Below are positions 11,312 through 22,785 of a stretch of DNA of 64,000 nt, one piece after another (position 1 is the stretch's first letter; each line of letters begins with the position of its first letter). A program made the translations under genes and the position numbers. The notes beneath the pieces are model-generated. The model ran no database searches, had not been told where the DNA came from, and worked only from the letters and a program-made list of their open reading frames with translations. Origin of the DNA: Cycas panzhihuaensis. Its lineage: Eukaryota > Cycadophyta. The stretch spans positions 19,902,001 to 19,966,000 of the forward strand of contig CM041465.1 of the NCBI GenBank assembly GCA_023213395.1, in the 5' to 3' direction.

Positions 11312-13389
11312 CCAAAAGCCATTATCATTTTACCATTCTTTGATCTTTTTTAGCTCTCCAACTCAACTATTTCCTGCTACAACTTTTGCTCTTCCTCTCT
11401 TCCTTCCATAAGTGCATCTGCAGGCCTATGTTTCCTGCAGCTCTAGTCCAGGATCTTCTTACAACAACCCTTCTCCATGGTGGGAAGCTTCTCTCCAGGC
11501 ATTCTCAAGTAAGTTTGGGTGTGGTTCTCTTCCAATTCACCCCATCAAGTGTCTCTTATGGCCACCTTTAGAGATTCCTCCTAAAAAACCCTATAGGAAC
11601 TCTACTCCTTCGCTAGTTATAGGGGTAGACCTACCCTAGACTCAGCCCAACAGGTATTTAGATCCTCATTTTTTGAGTTTCTTGTGTGCTATTCTCATAT
11701 TAGACTCATTTTCAAGTGTGTTTTCTCTCTTTCTTTCTGTTTAGCTGTAGTAGATATTCTTTCCATTGAGTTTAGCCTTGTATCTCCAGGTTTCCACATT
11801 TCCTCCACTAGTTTTCCTTAAGGAAGTAGTAGAAGAAGATCCATAAAGGTTGGGTGAAGGGATTAAGGTGGGATCAGTCCCACTTAGGCCTACTCCCCAA
11901 GGGCAACCCCCTTCCCACCTTTCTTCTCCTGCTCCCATGCTTCTCTTAGGTTAATTAGGAGAAGGTGAACCTTAGGCCTGCGCTGGATTATCAGTATATG
12001 TAGCCCTTACTGCACTGATTCCAGGCTTACACGCCTCTTATTTAGATCCCCAGTATGTCCCTAATATTGCTTGGTATCCCTTGAACATCTTGGTAGGGGT
12101 TTGTATGCTGGATTGTTGCCCGTAGTAACTCCATCACCTTAATACCTCTTTAACACTTGGCTACACTTATCTTCATGCTTCTTGGTTATCATAAGTTCCC
12201 CTTTGTCCCTATCTTGCTGTGCTAAAGGGCTATGTGGAGAACCCAGCAGAGGGTTTGGCCATCCTGAGGATTCCATTCACTCCTTCTTGCTTGATATGCA
12301 TGTTTTGTTTGAGAGAGGTTTTGGAGTTATTTATAGCAATATTTTTCCTAACTCAACATAATAACTTGATATATACATCACATACACTTGCATATATATA
12401 TATATAGAGCTCTCTTCATAGCCCCTTCTTAGAAGGGATAAGTTCTTATATGTGTAGGTTGGAGAAGTTTTGCGTGAAAGGAAAAAGCCTCTAAATTTGG
12501 GTACACTTTATCCTCCTTTCCTTTCTTTCATTCCATTCACTTCTTTTTGTTCCACTTTTTTTTCACAAGGGGAAGGTAAGGAAGCCCCCATCCTTCGCAT
12601 TGATCTTAGTCACACATCCACCGGTTAGCGTGAGGGCATGCATTACATGTGGGTGAGGTCTCCCATTGATCGCTACATCTCTCAGGTATGCACATCTATC
12701 TCCTTATCTCTCTATTTCCCCTTTTGCTTTTATTCAAATCTATGCTCTAGCTAAATAGATCACATGAAAGTAAAAGGGTAAATAGTATTGGTTGTTTGTA
12801 TTTAAATGTCATATGCTTGTCACACTTAGGAAAAGGACATAATAGGAACCCCCTTTCCTCTTCCTTTTCCTATCAGCCTAAACATACCCTCAAGTGCATT
12901 CCATTTAGCGTTGTTTTCTTGCACACATAACACTTGTCCTTTTTTTTCCTTTTGTCCCTTTAGTTGTTAAAGGAAGCCTTAGCTTAAGTGCCACTCTCTC
13001 CCTCTCTTGGTTCTATTTGCATTGACCAAATAGCCAGGGGAGACTCGCTTACATCGTAAGTTCTCCCCTACTCTATTCACATTCATTTCCCTTCATCATA
13101 GGGAAACCCCTTGAGGATTCCTCCTCTTCCCTTTTGGCCATACAAGGGTGGAAGGACCTTCCTCTAGAGACCATCCAGGCTACCCCCTGTATGCACTCTC
13201 TCTTCTAGATTGAGGGTTACTTTAAGGTAGTTGGGTGCCATTTGTAGGTCCCAAACTCGCACTTCGGCACACGGGGTGCCTTGTGTGGTGCTCTCTTTGG
13301 TTATAGGATCTTACCCATACCTCTAACATCACTATTGTTTGCCATCATTCCTATTGAGCTTAGCGACTATCCCATAGACATGCATCCAC

Positions 13390-13407
13390 TGGCAACCATA
13401 CTAGGGA
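13390..13407 (+). promoter_or_regulatory. Primer binding site of element A
   Basis: TGGCAACCATACTAGGGA follows the LTR end after one base. C has TGGCGACCATCTTTGGGG (52,876) and B has TAATGACCATACTGGGGA (46,726). The common form begins TGGCGACC, complementary to a tRNA ending GGTCGCCA. This is not the initiator-Met type found in the copia element E. Confidence 0.75.
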
Positions 13408-13489
13408 CTTACCATTAAGGGAGCTAGTTCCTATCCCTTCTTGTTGGTACTACTACTTTTTTAGTAGTCTCCTCCACCTATCTTTTTCA

Positions 13490-15297
13490 TTGGGCAGCCC
13501 CCAACATATCCTTTATGTCTTTTCTTCCTCTTCTAACGTGTTGGCAAGTTTTTGTATGCGACGCTTCTCACGTCACCTACGTGGTTTGCCTCTGTTGTTA
13601 GAAGACCATGCATATCATCTTCTTTCATCATCAGATTCTGATTCGACAATGGAAGGATACCCTTCAGACTGGGCTTATCGTGCCTTTGCTTCGGGATCTC
13701 ATGAGTTCCTTGCATCCATTCTAGGATCCACCCAAGAGGGTGACGATCTTATTTACTACTCGGGTGATCAACATCACCCACTTGATGCCCATCCCTCTAC
13801 TCATGTGGTAGAGGGTCTATCTCCTCTTGAGATTCACCACCTAGTTGGTGATTCTTATGAGGAGCGCCCTAAGGGGTCTACTTCATTCGAGGTCCCATCT
13901 ACCTCCTACGATCATGTAGATACCCCTTCTACTGACGTGGTTGAAGCACTTAGTGAGTGATTTCTTACTGCTCATCTTCAATTGCATCCTCGATGGTTTG
14001 AAGATATCTTGCGTGGTGGGGCACCCTCCTCGTCCACGCATGTCTCACTGTCTTCATCCGCATCTACACCTCCCATAACGAATAACCCCTTTGTGCCTAC
14101 ATATTCATCCCGCTTTATCTCTATGTCTACCTTAGGGATGTCTATCGCACCTTCTATTCCTCATCATGGTCCTAGCTCTTCGGGGCTCTCTCGTGGTATG
14201 TCTTTCTCCCAGCTTGAGATTAGCATACCTTTTCTTTGTCAAGCCAACATGCCACTTCCTAATGTGATGCATGCATTTCCTAATAGGCCTAGAGGTCCTA
14301 CCAAAACCCATACTACTAGCCATGTGGGATCTGTCCCCACGTATACTCAAAACCAACCTAATGGTCCTTCTCTTTATGTACCCCTAGGCTATACTTCTCA
14401 GCCTTGGGGGCACGGTAAAGGGAACCATATTCCAGTTTACGGGGTGGACCCGTTACATCCATATGGGGTTGCGCCACCCACATGCGGCCCGTATGGATAA
14501 AACTCAGCTCTACACCCTTCCTTTCCTCTATCCTGCGTAGCTCCTTACGCTGCGCCTTTACAAGGAAACCCAACTTCCTTTCAAGGCACTTACCCTTAAG
14601 TCCCTTCCCAATAAAGGATATTTCCTCAAGGAGGGATGGGCCTACCACCCCCATCCATTCCTTGTCCACTACCTTCCACATCATTTGTCAATCCTATGGT
14701 CCAGGCAAGGGCACGTCTCTCCATGGATTATAAATCGACACCATTATCTGTTGAGGTGTCAAGAACCAATTTGCCACCTCATCCTCCTGAAGTTCCTAAG
14801 TTTGATGGAACTTCATTATAGGATCTAACAGAGCACGTCCATAGTTTCTCTATGATGTGCATAGACTATTAGGCCTATGATCACATACTAATGAAATTAT
14901 TTCCAAGATCCCTACAAGCTGATACCCTTAAATGGTTCTATCGCCTGCCTGCCCATTCCATTTTCTTATTCTAGTAGCTTGTGGACGAATTCATCAACTA
15001 TTTTGATGTGGCTCGTCCATTCGAAAGTGGAATGAAATCCCTTCTTTCACTTAAACAAGGTCACAATAAGATGAATCGTGACTTTGTTCAGTGATTTCAT
15101 GACCTCCTCCATTCCACTAAGGCTACTTTGCCTAAGGAATTGAAGAGGGATCTCTTTGTTAATACACTTCGCCCTAACGTCCATGTGGAAGTCCTTAAGA
15201 TGGGGGTAACCACATGTGATTCCGCTATCATAAAGTGCTTAGCACTTGAGGATATTGAGATCCAGGATAGAATAAAAAAGCCTCTTAAGCCCTTATA
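13490..15297 (+). pseudogene. Element A Gag
   Basis: Gag of element A, broken by stops. The N-terminal part (13,490-13,960, 156 codons) holds the family block GYPSDWAYRAFASGSHEF and acidic Ser/His-rich stretches; it is followed by a Pro/Ser-rich part (13,982-14,500). The Gag core (about 14,800-15,297) contains LKWFYRLPAHSI, LVDEFINYFDVARPF, LLSLKQGHNKMNRDFVQ and NTLRPNVHVEVLKMG. Stops at Gln and Arg positions (for example near 14,973-14,978 and at about 15,093) match CAG/CGG codons retained in C. It would form the capsid particle. B keeps the longest uninterrupted version of the N-terminal part. Confidence 0.85.
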
Positions 15298-15409
15298 ATG
15301 ATGTGAGGCACCACCCCAAACCAAAGAAACCAAACCACAACAATCCACTAGGTCCTCTTCTTATTCAACTGAGAAGACCCTAGACCCACTCACTTCTGCC
15401 ATACGTTCC

Positions 15410-15900
15410 TTCAAACATACAATGAAGGAACTTAAACTGCAAGCTCCTTCATCACCCACTTCCAATAAACAAATCTAACAAGCTACTCAAGTTGCTCCCT
15501 CTAAGAGTGGTAATACCCATTCCTCTCAAGGAAGGAAGCTAGATTCCTCCCTTGAGAAGAAGTGGTGTTCCGTTCATAGGGAGTGTTTCCATGACAACTT
15601 ACGTTGTAGGGATCAACATCTTAGGGATGCCCCACAACATCACTCATCTTCTAAATGGGCCTCAAGGCCCAACCTTGACTAATCAATCCATAAGGCTCCA
15701 TTCCCCAAATATAGGGAACATGATCATAATGCTCAACCCAAAAATAACCAGAACCGGGGAAGATCTCTAAACTTCCGTCCTTCACGCGATAAAGGGAACG
15801 GCACCCGGGATTCATCTTCATCCTCGTGTTCCCCTAACTATCATACTCCCTCACCTTCGCGATCCCAGAATAAGGGAAAGAAGGTGATTCAAATGCTTGA
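15410..15900 (+). pseudogene. Element A Gag C-terminal zinc-knuckle region
   Basis: The block EKKWCSVHRECFHDNLRCR (about 15,555-15,612) is a CX2HX4HX4C knuckle of the kind placed between Gag and protease in this family. It is identical in layout in B (48,870) and C (54,950). It is followed by a Ser/Arg-rich basic stretch (15,770-15,890). It is likely to bind RNA. Frame changes separate it from the Gag core. Confidence 0.75.
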
Positions 15901-16663
15901 GGCCACCCCCTTATATGCCTTAACTCAGTCTCAAGCCACTAAGGAGGTAGCCAGCACCTTTTCTTCTATTCCACACTCTGATCCTCTTCCGGAAACCTCC
16001 CTTTCAGAAGTTTCGCTACTTCCCAAGACTATTCCCGTTCGTCTAAGTCATTATGATTTTAGAAAAGCCCTTCCTCAATTCATAACAAAGGGGAAGGCCT
16101 TTTCTATCATTGACAAGCTTTGTACCATGGCCGCCGGGATGTCCATCATGGACGTCTTGAGAAGTTGTCCTGAATAATGGACACTCCTTTTGGAAGCTTT
16201 AGGGTCGGGTGATGCACCCATTCATGCTTTGGGTATCACCCAAAGCCATGAGCCCATTCTTTCCTTTGACCCTAAAGACCCTCCCCCTAATTGTGAAAAG
16301 GAATGCCAATGGAACTTCCCTTTCACCATCACTATTGATACACCAGACTGTACCTTACGAAGGACCATTGTTGATAATGGTTCTTCTGTTAATGCCATGC
16401 CCTTATACGTTATGCAAGAGCTTAGAATTTCTACCTTGGAACATACTCCATGGCAATGCCAAGGCTATGATGGTAGTGAAAAGACTCCATTAGGATCTGT
16501 TTCGATCCCACTCACTCTCGAGGGCAAGACTATCCTCGCTGACATTATAGTCCTTGACGTGGACATTAACTACAATATTCTCTTGGGTCAACCATGGCTT
16601 GATCTGATAGGAGTCATGTGTTTGACCTGCTGGGGGCAACTTAAGTTTGTCCATGATGGATGA
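15884..16663 (+). pseudogene. Element A aspartic protease with upstream linker
   Basis: The upstream linker is open at 15,884-16,177 and ends at a TAA in place of CAA. The protease frame (16,190-16,663, 157 codons) has the active-site block VDNGSSVNAMP (about 16,370-16,402), an Asp-Xaa-Gly-Ser type centre, and the C-terminal block NILLGQPWLD (about 16,573-16,602). It would cut the Gag-Pol precursor. This is one of the best-preserved domains of A. Confidence 0.85.
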
Positions 16664-17320
16664 ATGAGGGTCCCTCACCCTGTCTCCTTCCTCTACACTA
16701 GTAGGAGGCACCCTTCCTGTTTTGAGTCTTAACCTATAACTCCTCTTGTTGGAGAGACCAATCATCCTCTTATGGAACATGTCATTATGCACATTGACCT
16801 ATAGGTCCTTGACTCTTCCTCTCCATTACCTCCCATAGGTGATGGTCTCGAGGAACATCCTTTTTCTCGTTCCGAGTAGCCCCTTCCTAACTCTCCTTTA
16901 GAGTCTTTTGGGGATGTTGGGTAGCTTGTTGACCATTGTGGTCTTGTCACTCTTACTTCCTCTAGCATCTCATCTATTCGAAGTAAGGTCATCCACAGGG
17001 TGGATTACTTTGAAGATGATGAGGCTTTACTTGAGTACTTAGCAGGCTCCACGCCCAACTTTCCTTCTGGTCACCATAAGCTTGGCCACCAGAAGATCTT
17101 AGCAATTGGGTCCACACTCGCTGACCTAATTCCATCCCCTATTCCATCTCTTACTGTTGACCTTGCTCCTCTCCATTTCAAGGAGGGGAATGCCATGTGC
17201 ATGTGGGTGACCCAGGACATAATCCTAGCCCCAGGTAAGGTCATTAAGGTAGGGGAAGAATGCTCTCCTGATGAGGTAAGGGAATATTCCCTTTTATTCT
17301 AAGAGTTTTGGGATGTCTTT
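16664..17320 (+). pseudogene. Element A protease-RT linker
   Basis: The linker is open at 17,000-17,302. It has the block VDYFEDDEALLEYLAG (about 16,998-17,045), also found in C (56,560), B (63,778) and, decayed, in D (27,955), and then GKVIKVGEECSPDE. Together with FVWDYSDMKGMDP just downstream this matches the known pre-RT region of Tat elements (FAWxYxDMPGxDP). Its function is not known to me. Confidence 0.8.
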
Positions 17321-18680
17321 GTGTGGGATTACTCTGACATGAAGGGAATGGACCCCTCCATTGTCACCTGCAATCTCACTACCATTCCTGACACCCATCC
17401 CGTGCACCAGAAGCAACGTCCTCTCCATCCTAAACTCTCAATCATCATCAAGATGGAGGTTGAGAAACTTTTGGATGCTAGACTTATTACATCCATCGAC
17501 TACCCTAAATGGGTATCTAACATCGTTCCCATTGCTAAAAAGAATGGGACCATCCAAATATGCGTTGATTTCTATGATATCAACAATGCATGTCCTAAAG
17601 ACAAATTTCCACTCCCTTTCATCAATCAGATCATTGATTGAACTACTAGGTTTGAAGTCATGTCCTTAATGGACGGCTTCTCCAGCTATAACCAGATTTA
17701 AATCTCTCCTGAAGACTGCCACAAGACGGCCTTCACCACCCCATGGGGTACCTTTACCTATAAGGCAATCCCCTTTGACCTCAAAAATGTAGGCGCTACT
17801 TACTAAAGGGTGATGCATTTTATCTTCCATGACCTCATCGATGACACGTTGGAGGTCTTCATAGATGACATGATGGGTCTCTTGCGTGTCAGAGCCCATC
17901 ATCCCTCAGACTTATGAGCTATCTTCATACAATGCCATAAGTACCACATAAGTTAAAACCCACTCAAATGTATATTTGCCGTTACTTCTAGCAAACTCCT
18001 TAGATTTCTTATGTCAAAACAAGGAATTCACATTGACCCTGACAAAGTTAAGGCAATCCTTGATATGTCACCTCGTAGAACTCAATGATAGATCAAGTTG
18101 TTTCTAAGTAGGCTCAGTTTCCTTAAGCGCTTCCTAGCAGATTTCACTGTGAACGCCAAACCCTTAACTAACCTATTGAAGAAGGGAGCCTTATTTGTTT
18201 GGTCAGCCAAGACCCACCAAGCCTTCGAAGGACTTAAGGAAGCCCTTATTTCTACTCCAACATTAGCACCCCCTTGCTTCAATAGGCCCTTCATTCTCTA
18301 CACCTCAACAACTGATGAGTCTTTGGGTACCATGCTAGCTCAAGAAGATAATTTAGGAGCTGAGAGAGACATTTATTTTATCAGCCACACCCTCGTGGCT
18401 ACTGAACTCAAGTACTCCGTGACTGAGAAGGAATGTCTCTCCTTGGTTAATATGACCAAGAAGTTTAGACACTACTTGCTCGGTAATACTACTAAGGTGA
18501 TCGTCCAATCTGATCCCTTGCGATATCTACTCACTCGTTCTAACCTGACAAGTAGGGCTGGCTGTTGGGCTGTCCTTCTTTAGGAGTTTGATCTCTATAT
18601 CATTAACAGGAAATCAAAGAAATAGATGGTAGTGGCTGAGTAACTCGCAGATGCCCTATCCCTAAATTGTTTGATGCCCC
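17321..18680 (+). pseudogene. Element A reverse transcriptase and Ty3-type RNase H
   Basis: RT blocks in order: KMEVEKLLDARLI, WVSNIVPIAKKNG, CVDFYDINNACPKD and FPLPFINQIID (17,450-17,640), then MSLMDGFSSYNQI, KTAFTTPWGTFTYKAIPF, and the active site FIDD at 17,858-17,869 (the YxDD motif with Phe). The RNase H part (18,098-18,583, open for 161 codons) includes FILYTSTTDES, YFISHTLVATELKYS, EKECLSLV and VIVQSDPLRYLL. Stops at 17,639, 17,699 and 17,804 and others between 17,916 and 18,090 break it. The enzyme copies the RNA to cDNA in the particle. Confidence 0.9.
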
Positions 18681-18689
18681 TATTGACGA

Positions 18690-20001
18690 TTCTCTTCCTG
18701 ATGAGTCTATCTTGACCATTCAGGGTGTTCCTTCCCATCCACTTATTGATAACAAGTGGTATGGTGACATTGTACGGTACCTCACATTGTAGCAGTATAG
18801 CCCTGAAGTTAGTAATAAGGTTAGATCTTGTATATGGACCATTGCTAGGAAATACTTCCTCATGGATGAAGTGTTGTACAAGAGGTCTTTCGATGGGATC
18901 CTCCTCCGCTACGTCACTCCTAACAAAGCAGACCAAATATTCCATGAATGCCACCATGGCATTTGCGGGGGCCACTTTGGAGGCCAATTTATGGCCCAGA
19001 GGATCCTCCATATGGGCTACTATTGGCTGTCTCTCTTTAAGGATGCCCATGCCTATGCCTTAAGATGTTGGCGATGTCAGGAACACGCTAAAATCTCCCA
19101 CTTGCCTTCCGAGGCTCTTCATCTTATCGTATCTCCATTGCCTTTTGCTTAGTGGGGTATAGACCTCATCAGGGCTATATCCCCACCTTCTTTGTCATAG
19201 CACAAGTTTATCTTGACTGCCATGAAATACTTTACTAAATAGATGGAAGCCATCCTTCTGATTACTACTCTTGGTAAGACTATAGCTACTTTTGTTTACC
19301 AGCACATCATTTGCTGCTTTAGGATTCCCGACATCTTGATCATAGACAATGAAACCCCTTTTTGTAATAAGGAGATGGATGAGCTTTGTGAGAAGTTTAA
19401 AATGTCTCACAAAACTTCCTCCTCTTATTACCCCTAGGTGAATAGTTAAGTCGAGTCATTCAACAAGACCCTTGTTAACATCTTAAAGAAAATTATCACT
19501 CAGTCTCAAAGAGACTGGCACCTTCAGTTCCCTTCTACCCTGTGGGCTTACCATACCTCTATCTGTGCTACTATAGGAATGACTCTGTTCTCTTTAGTTT
19601 ATGGGACTGAGGTGGTACTCCCTTTGGAAGTGGAGATTCCCTCTCTATGATTTTCCCTTTGAGGTCTCATCGATGAGGAGTCGATTTATCAGGCTCACCT
19701 CTTAGACCTTGAAGCCTTGGATGAGAGACGTTTAGCCACCTACCAAGCTAACCTTCCATCCAAGGCCCGATCAGAAAGGACCTATGATAAACACCTTCAT
19801 TCTCGTCCTTTGTATCCGAGGGACCACATCCTCAAATTAGAATATCTCCATGACTGCTTGACTAAATTCAGACCCAAATGGGTTGGTCCCTTTATCGTTC
19901 TTGAGAGCCTCGATAACGACACCTATAGGATCGCCACCCTAGAGGGCCTTGAGTTTGAGAAAGTTATTAACGGAAAATTCCTTAAAAAATTCTACACATG
20001 A
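18690..20001 (+). pseudogene. Element A integrase
   Basis: The zinc-binding region (HECHHGICGGHFGG ... CWRCQEH, about 18,945-19,087) gives an HHCC arrangement. The catalytic core has GIDLIRAI (about 19,157), the second-Asp block IIDNETPFCNKEM (about 19,340-19,378) and the Glu block VESFNKTL (about 19,450-19,473). The C-terminal part is open at 19,717-20,001 and contains KWVGPFIVLESLDNDTYRI, a GPY/F-type module, and ends with a natural stop after KKFYT. Internal stops lie at about 19,151, 19,198, 19,239 and 19,435. It would insert the cDNA with a 5-bp stagger. Confidence 0.9.
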
Positions 20002-20919
20002 CTTCGTTGTCACCTTTTCTATGCTCTGAAATAATCCTAAACTACCATCTCAAGCTTGCTCCCATTCCTCCTAGCCATGGGTGGGATGGCGGCTTGGGGT
20101 GGCCCTCTTGTCTCTTCTTGGTTCCTCCTATGGAACCCTTGTTCCCATTTCCTTAGGAACTTGCCCTCCTATTTGGGAATCCCCTAATTAGGACGGCATT
20201 TTAGAGTATCGTCACTCCCATCCTTTTGGCATCTCCTTTGCATATCTCGCTATACTCCCATATGGACATGCGTGTTGCCTTCTTTCCTAGCCCCACATAT
20301 ACCTATCGCCTATACTCACGGTGATCGCGTATACTCCTGTTAGGAACATGGTCCCGCATGAAAGGAAATATGCATAACTTAAACAAATATCATAATACAA
20401 AGTTCCTATAATAAGTCAGCTCAAAGTATAATCATACATATCCTCGTGCATCTGTGCACTCTCATACACATACATAAGCATATAAACAAAGCATACATAT
20501 CATCCATCATATATTATGATATACATCATCATACACTAAATGGGGTACCAATCACCCCGTCTATATATATAAAATTCATCATGTGTCATATTATACAAAT
20601 GGTATGGTACATCATCCGTGGGAAGCTAGCATCCTTGTAGGGAAGGTACAATCATGTGACTATATATGGTGACTCCCTAGAGGCCTGTGCTTTCCCCTAT
20701 CTGAAATAAAAAACTCATAAATACTACTCTACTGCTGCCTTGCCCTGGGGCATCATCTCCTGGTTAATGTGATCCCTCTCCTAGGGACCACATCCCTATG
20801 AGACTCCTCCTCAGTATCTATGATCCTCCTCATCTACTCTCCTTATTTTGTGGCCTCCTTAGGGTCGTCATCATCGTGTGGGTATGTATCCTACTCCATG
20901 CTGACCTTGATACCACCTT
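20002..20919. other. Spacer after integrase in element A
   Basis: No sense gene is seen. The part 20,520-20,757 aligns with C 59,950-60,132, including GGGGTACCAATCACCCC, a small hairpin with a GGGGT/ACCCC stem kept in C. For the antisense gene this would be the 3' flank. Sequence identity in a non-coding stretch between copies of different age may only reflect common origin. Confidence 0.5.
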
Positions 20920-21332
20920 ATCTACCAGTCTATTGTATTAGGCCTGGATATGATCTCGCTCCATCTCCATGAGGTGGAGCCTCTCCTCCATATCCCTGAG
21001 GAACTCCTCCATCATTGCTAGCTGGATATGGCTCTCCATATCCCCTCTGGCTCCTCCTTGAGCCTCCAACACCTACACCCAACTCTATAGAGCATTCCTC
21101 TATGCTCGGGTGGTGTCTAACTCTGCATGTTGCTGTCCCACATGAACCTCGTTCTCTTAGAACTCTATGACCCATATATCTCTCATCCTTATCAATGGGG
21201 CGAATGTTGTTGCATGGCCACCTGTCTATCTGGGCTCATCACCCACCTGGATGGGAGGCTGCCCCTCCACGTAGGCCTGAGGGAATACCTCTCAGACTAC
21301 TGCCTCTACTAGTCCCTAAATATCTACTATGC

Positions 21333-21438
21333 CTGCAATCCAACATGTCATGTATCAGTATATATCCATACGCATATTAAACCAAAAATCAAACTACATC
21401 TGGTAATCAAATGATGACAGGAGAAGGTCATGTCTCAC
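21333..21438 (-). other. Predicted intron 2 of the antisense gene (element A)
   Basis: Minus-strand AG/GTGAGACATG at 21,438 and GGATTGCAG/GC at 21,333 bound a 106-bp AT-rich interval. Removing it joins a frame in which TLG spans the junction, with EVFP following after 13 codons. The D copy has a 109-bp intron (41,379-41,487) in the same phase, with SLG across the junction and EVIFP after 13 codons. Confidence 0.6.
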
Positions 21439-22642
21439 CTAGTGTTGCTGTTAGCTCCTCTATTCTGGTGATTACCTTTGCCTCAAGCACTCCACCAGCT
21501 GTAGGTACCTCCTCCTCCTTGAGTACCTCCTCTGCCACTGCCTTAGTGACTGGGGTGTCCCTCCTCTCTACGGATGGTACAGCTACCTCTCTAGATCTCT
21601 TGACGATCTGTAGCCTGTGGGCTTATGTCACTAGACCCATTCTCTTCTCTGCAGATGGGCTGCCTCTACACTGTAGTCCCCGAGACACCCCTTTGCCTGT
21701 GGTCCTTGATGGACTTGCCTCTCCTACAGGTCATGATGGGCCAACCCCATCACCTCCATCACTTCCCTCGTCATCTCCTGGGGGCACTCCTACCCCACCT
21801 GCCTCGTAATCACTATCCCACCTCACCACTCTATATAGATCTGCTATGTAATCTGTCATGGTGAGGAGGTCTAACGATGTGGCCTCCATTGAGTGACGGA
21901 TATGTGCCTGGTCCTCGGTCCCTCTCAACCTGGTCTACCACCTGTATACCATTGGGGCCCACTCTGAGATAGGGTGTTATCCCCCCTATCGGTGCCACTA
22001 CTCCAAAGTGGTCAAAGAATTAGCACTGTAGTAACATACTGTAAGATAGTCTGCCCCTCCCTACTACCCAAATAGCATCCAACTGTGCAATGAGGTTCGC
22101 TGCTATGAGGGTAGCCTAGTCCATCCTCTCTCCCATCTCGCACTAGCATACCGCATCCATCCATCCTCCAAGTATATCTCTATAATTCTGTTTCTGGGAT
22201 ATCTGGAACAGAATGCACAATGTAATCAATTTCCTCACCCAAGGAACCCCCGATATCACCATACTCTAGAGAGGAATCCCTTGCCTCTCCCGCCTGTCTG
22301 AGCCTGTAAAGAATATGGCAGCCTCCCTCTGTGTTGCCTCATTGCTAAGCAGTGCTCCTAGTGTCATCGGCCTCCCTATCGCCAGTGCTCCTAGTATCCT
22401 CCTAATGTCTCTGGGCATCACTAATACATCTCCTACTTGGGGTAAGTAGAAGACATGTCTTTTCTGTCCCAGTGCAACACTATATCTACTAGTAATCGCT
22501 GATCTGATGTGTACTGGGGTGTCCTCATGACCTTCAGTAGGCCACATCTTAGCAAGATCTTTCTGTCCTCTCTTGACATCATCTCGATAAAGCTGAGCAT
22601 CACTATACATATGTTCTCGCGGTTCTCCACCGCGATCATGAC

Positions 22643-22686
22643 CTACAAAATACTATAAAACACGTCAGACTCTGACCTATACTCAC
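22643..22686 (-). other. Residual intron 1 of the antisense gene (element A)
   Basis: Minus-strand AG/GTGAGTATAGG at 22,686 and TTTTGTAG/GTC at 22,643. The interval is only 44 bp, below the usual plant minimum, while the matching interval in D is 318 bp. The flanks align (QRMR before and VENREN after in A; QRVR before and VETREN after in D). The simplest reading is an intron that has lost most of its length by deletion. Confidence 0.45.
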
Positions 22687-22785
22687 CTCTCATCCTCTGG
22701 ACTACCTCTTAGCCTCACTCGGTCGAGATTTGGGGTTCCTTGAACCCCCTTTTCTTTTTTTCTGTAGTTTTATCTTTGCACTATA

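Larger units (their letters stand above)
10592..13388 (+). repeat. Element A 5' LTR
   Basis: Long LTR, collinear with 24,702-27,559. It starts TATTTCCCG (TG in relatives) and ends ATCCA, just before the PBS. A likely TATA box, TATAAAT, is at 11,305-11,311, with three 20-bp repeats about 135-195 bp upstream. A splice-donor-like CAG/GTAAG sits 43 bp inside the LTR. A short (AT)7 tract is at 12,392-12,405. Short open frames in here are not genes. Confidence 0.9.
20920..22750 (-). pseudogene. Antisense gene of element A, plant-mobile-domain-like, two introns
   Basis: This gene runs against the retrotransposon genes. Exon 1 ends near 22,687 with VVQRMR. Exon 2 (22,642-21,439) starts with AVENREN, continues with ILLRCGLL and LLVDIVLHWD, then, after a -1 shift, with VGDVLVMPRDIRRILG and AIGRP, then LDAIWVVGRGRLSYS and FFDHFGVVAPIGG. 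It ends with a Gly/Asp-rich linker. Exon 3 (from 21,332) has EVFP and a helical, coiled-coil-like part (MMEEFLRDMEERLHLMEMER). The block FxLPxGDxxVxxxDIxxILGxxIxGRP resembles the start of the plant mobile (aminotransferase-like) domain found in MAIL1/MAIN proteins and some transposons. Stops at Gln/Arg codons show decay. The element D copy (41,140-43,180) has the same blocks. Product function is unknown. Confidence 0.6.

Noticed and set aside
16490-16992. Minus-strand frames of 100 and 76 codons opposite protease of A
   Set aside because: Shadow frames; not conserved in B or C and without splice or promoter signals, unlike the antisense gene at 20,920-22,750.
21411-21809. 132-codon plus-strand frame, Ser/Thr/Pro-rich
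   Set aside because: It mirrors the antisense gene exon 2 and intron; no homology and no counterpart in D or C.
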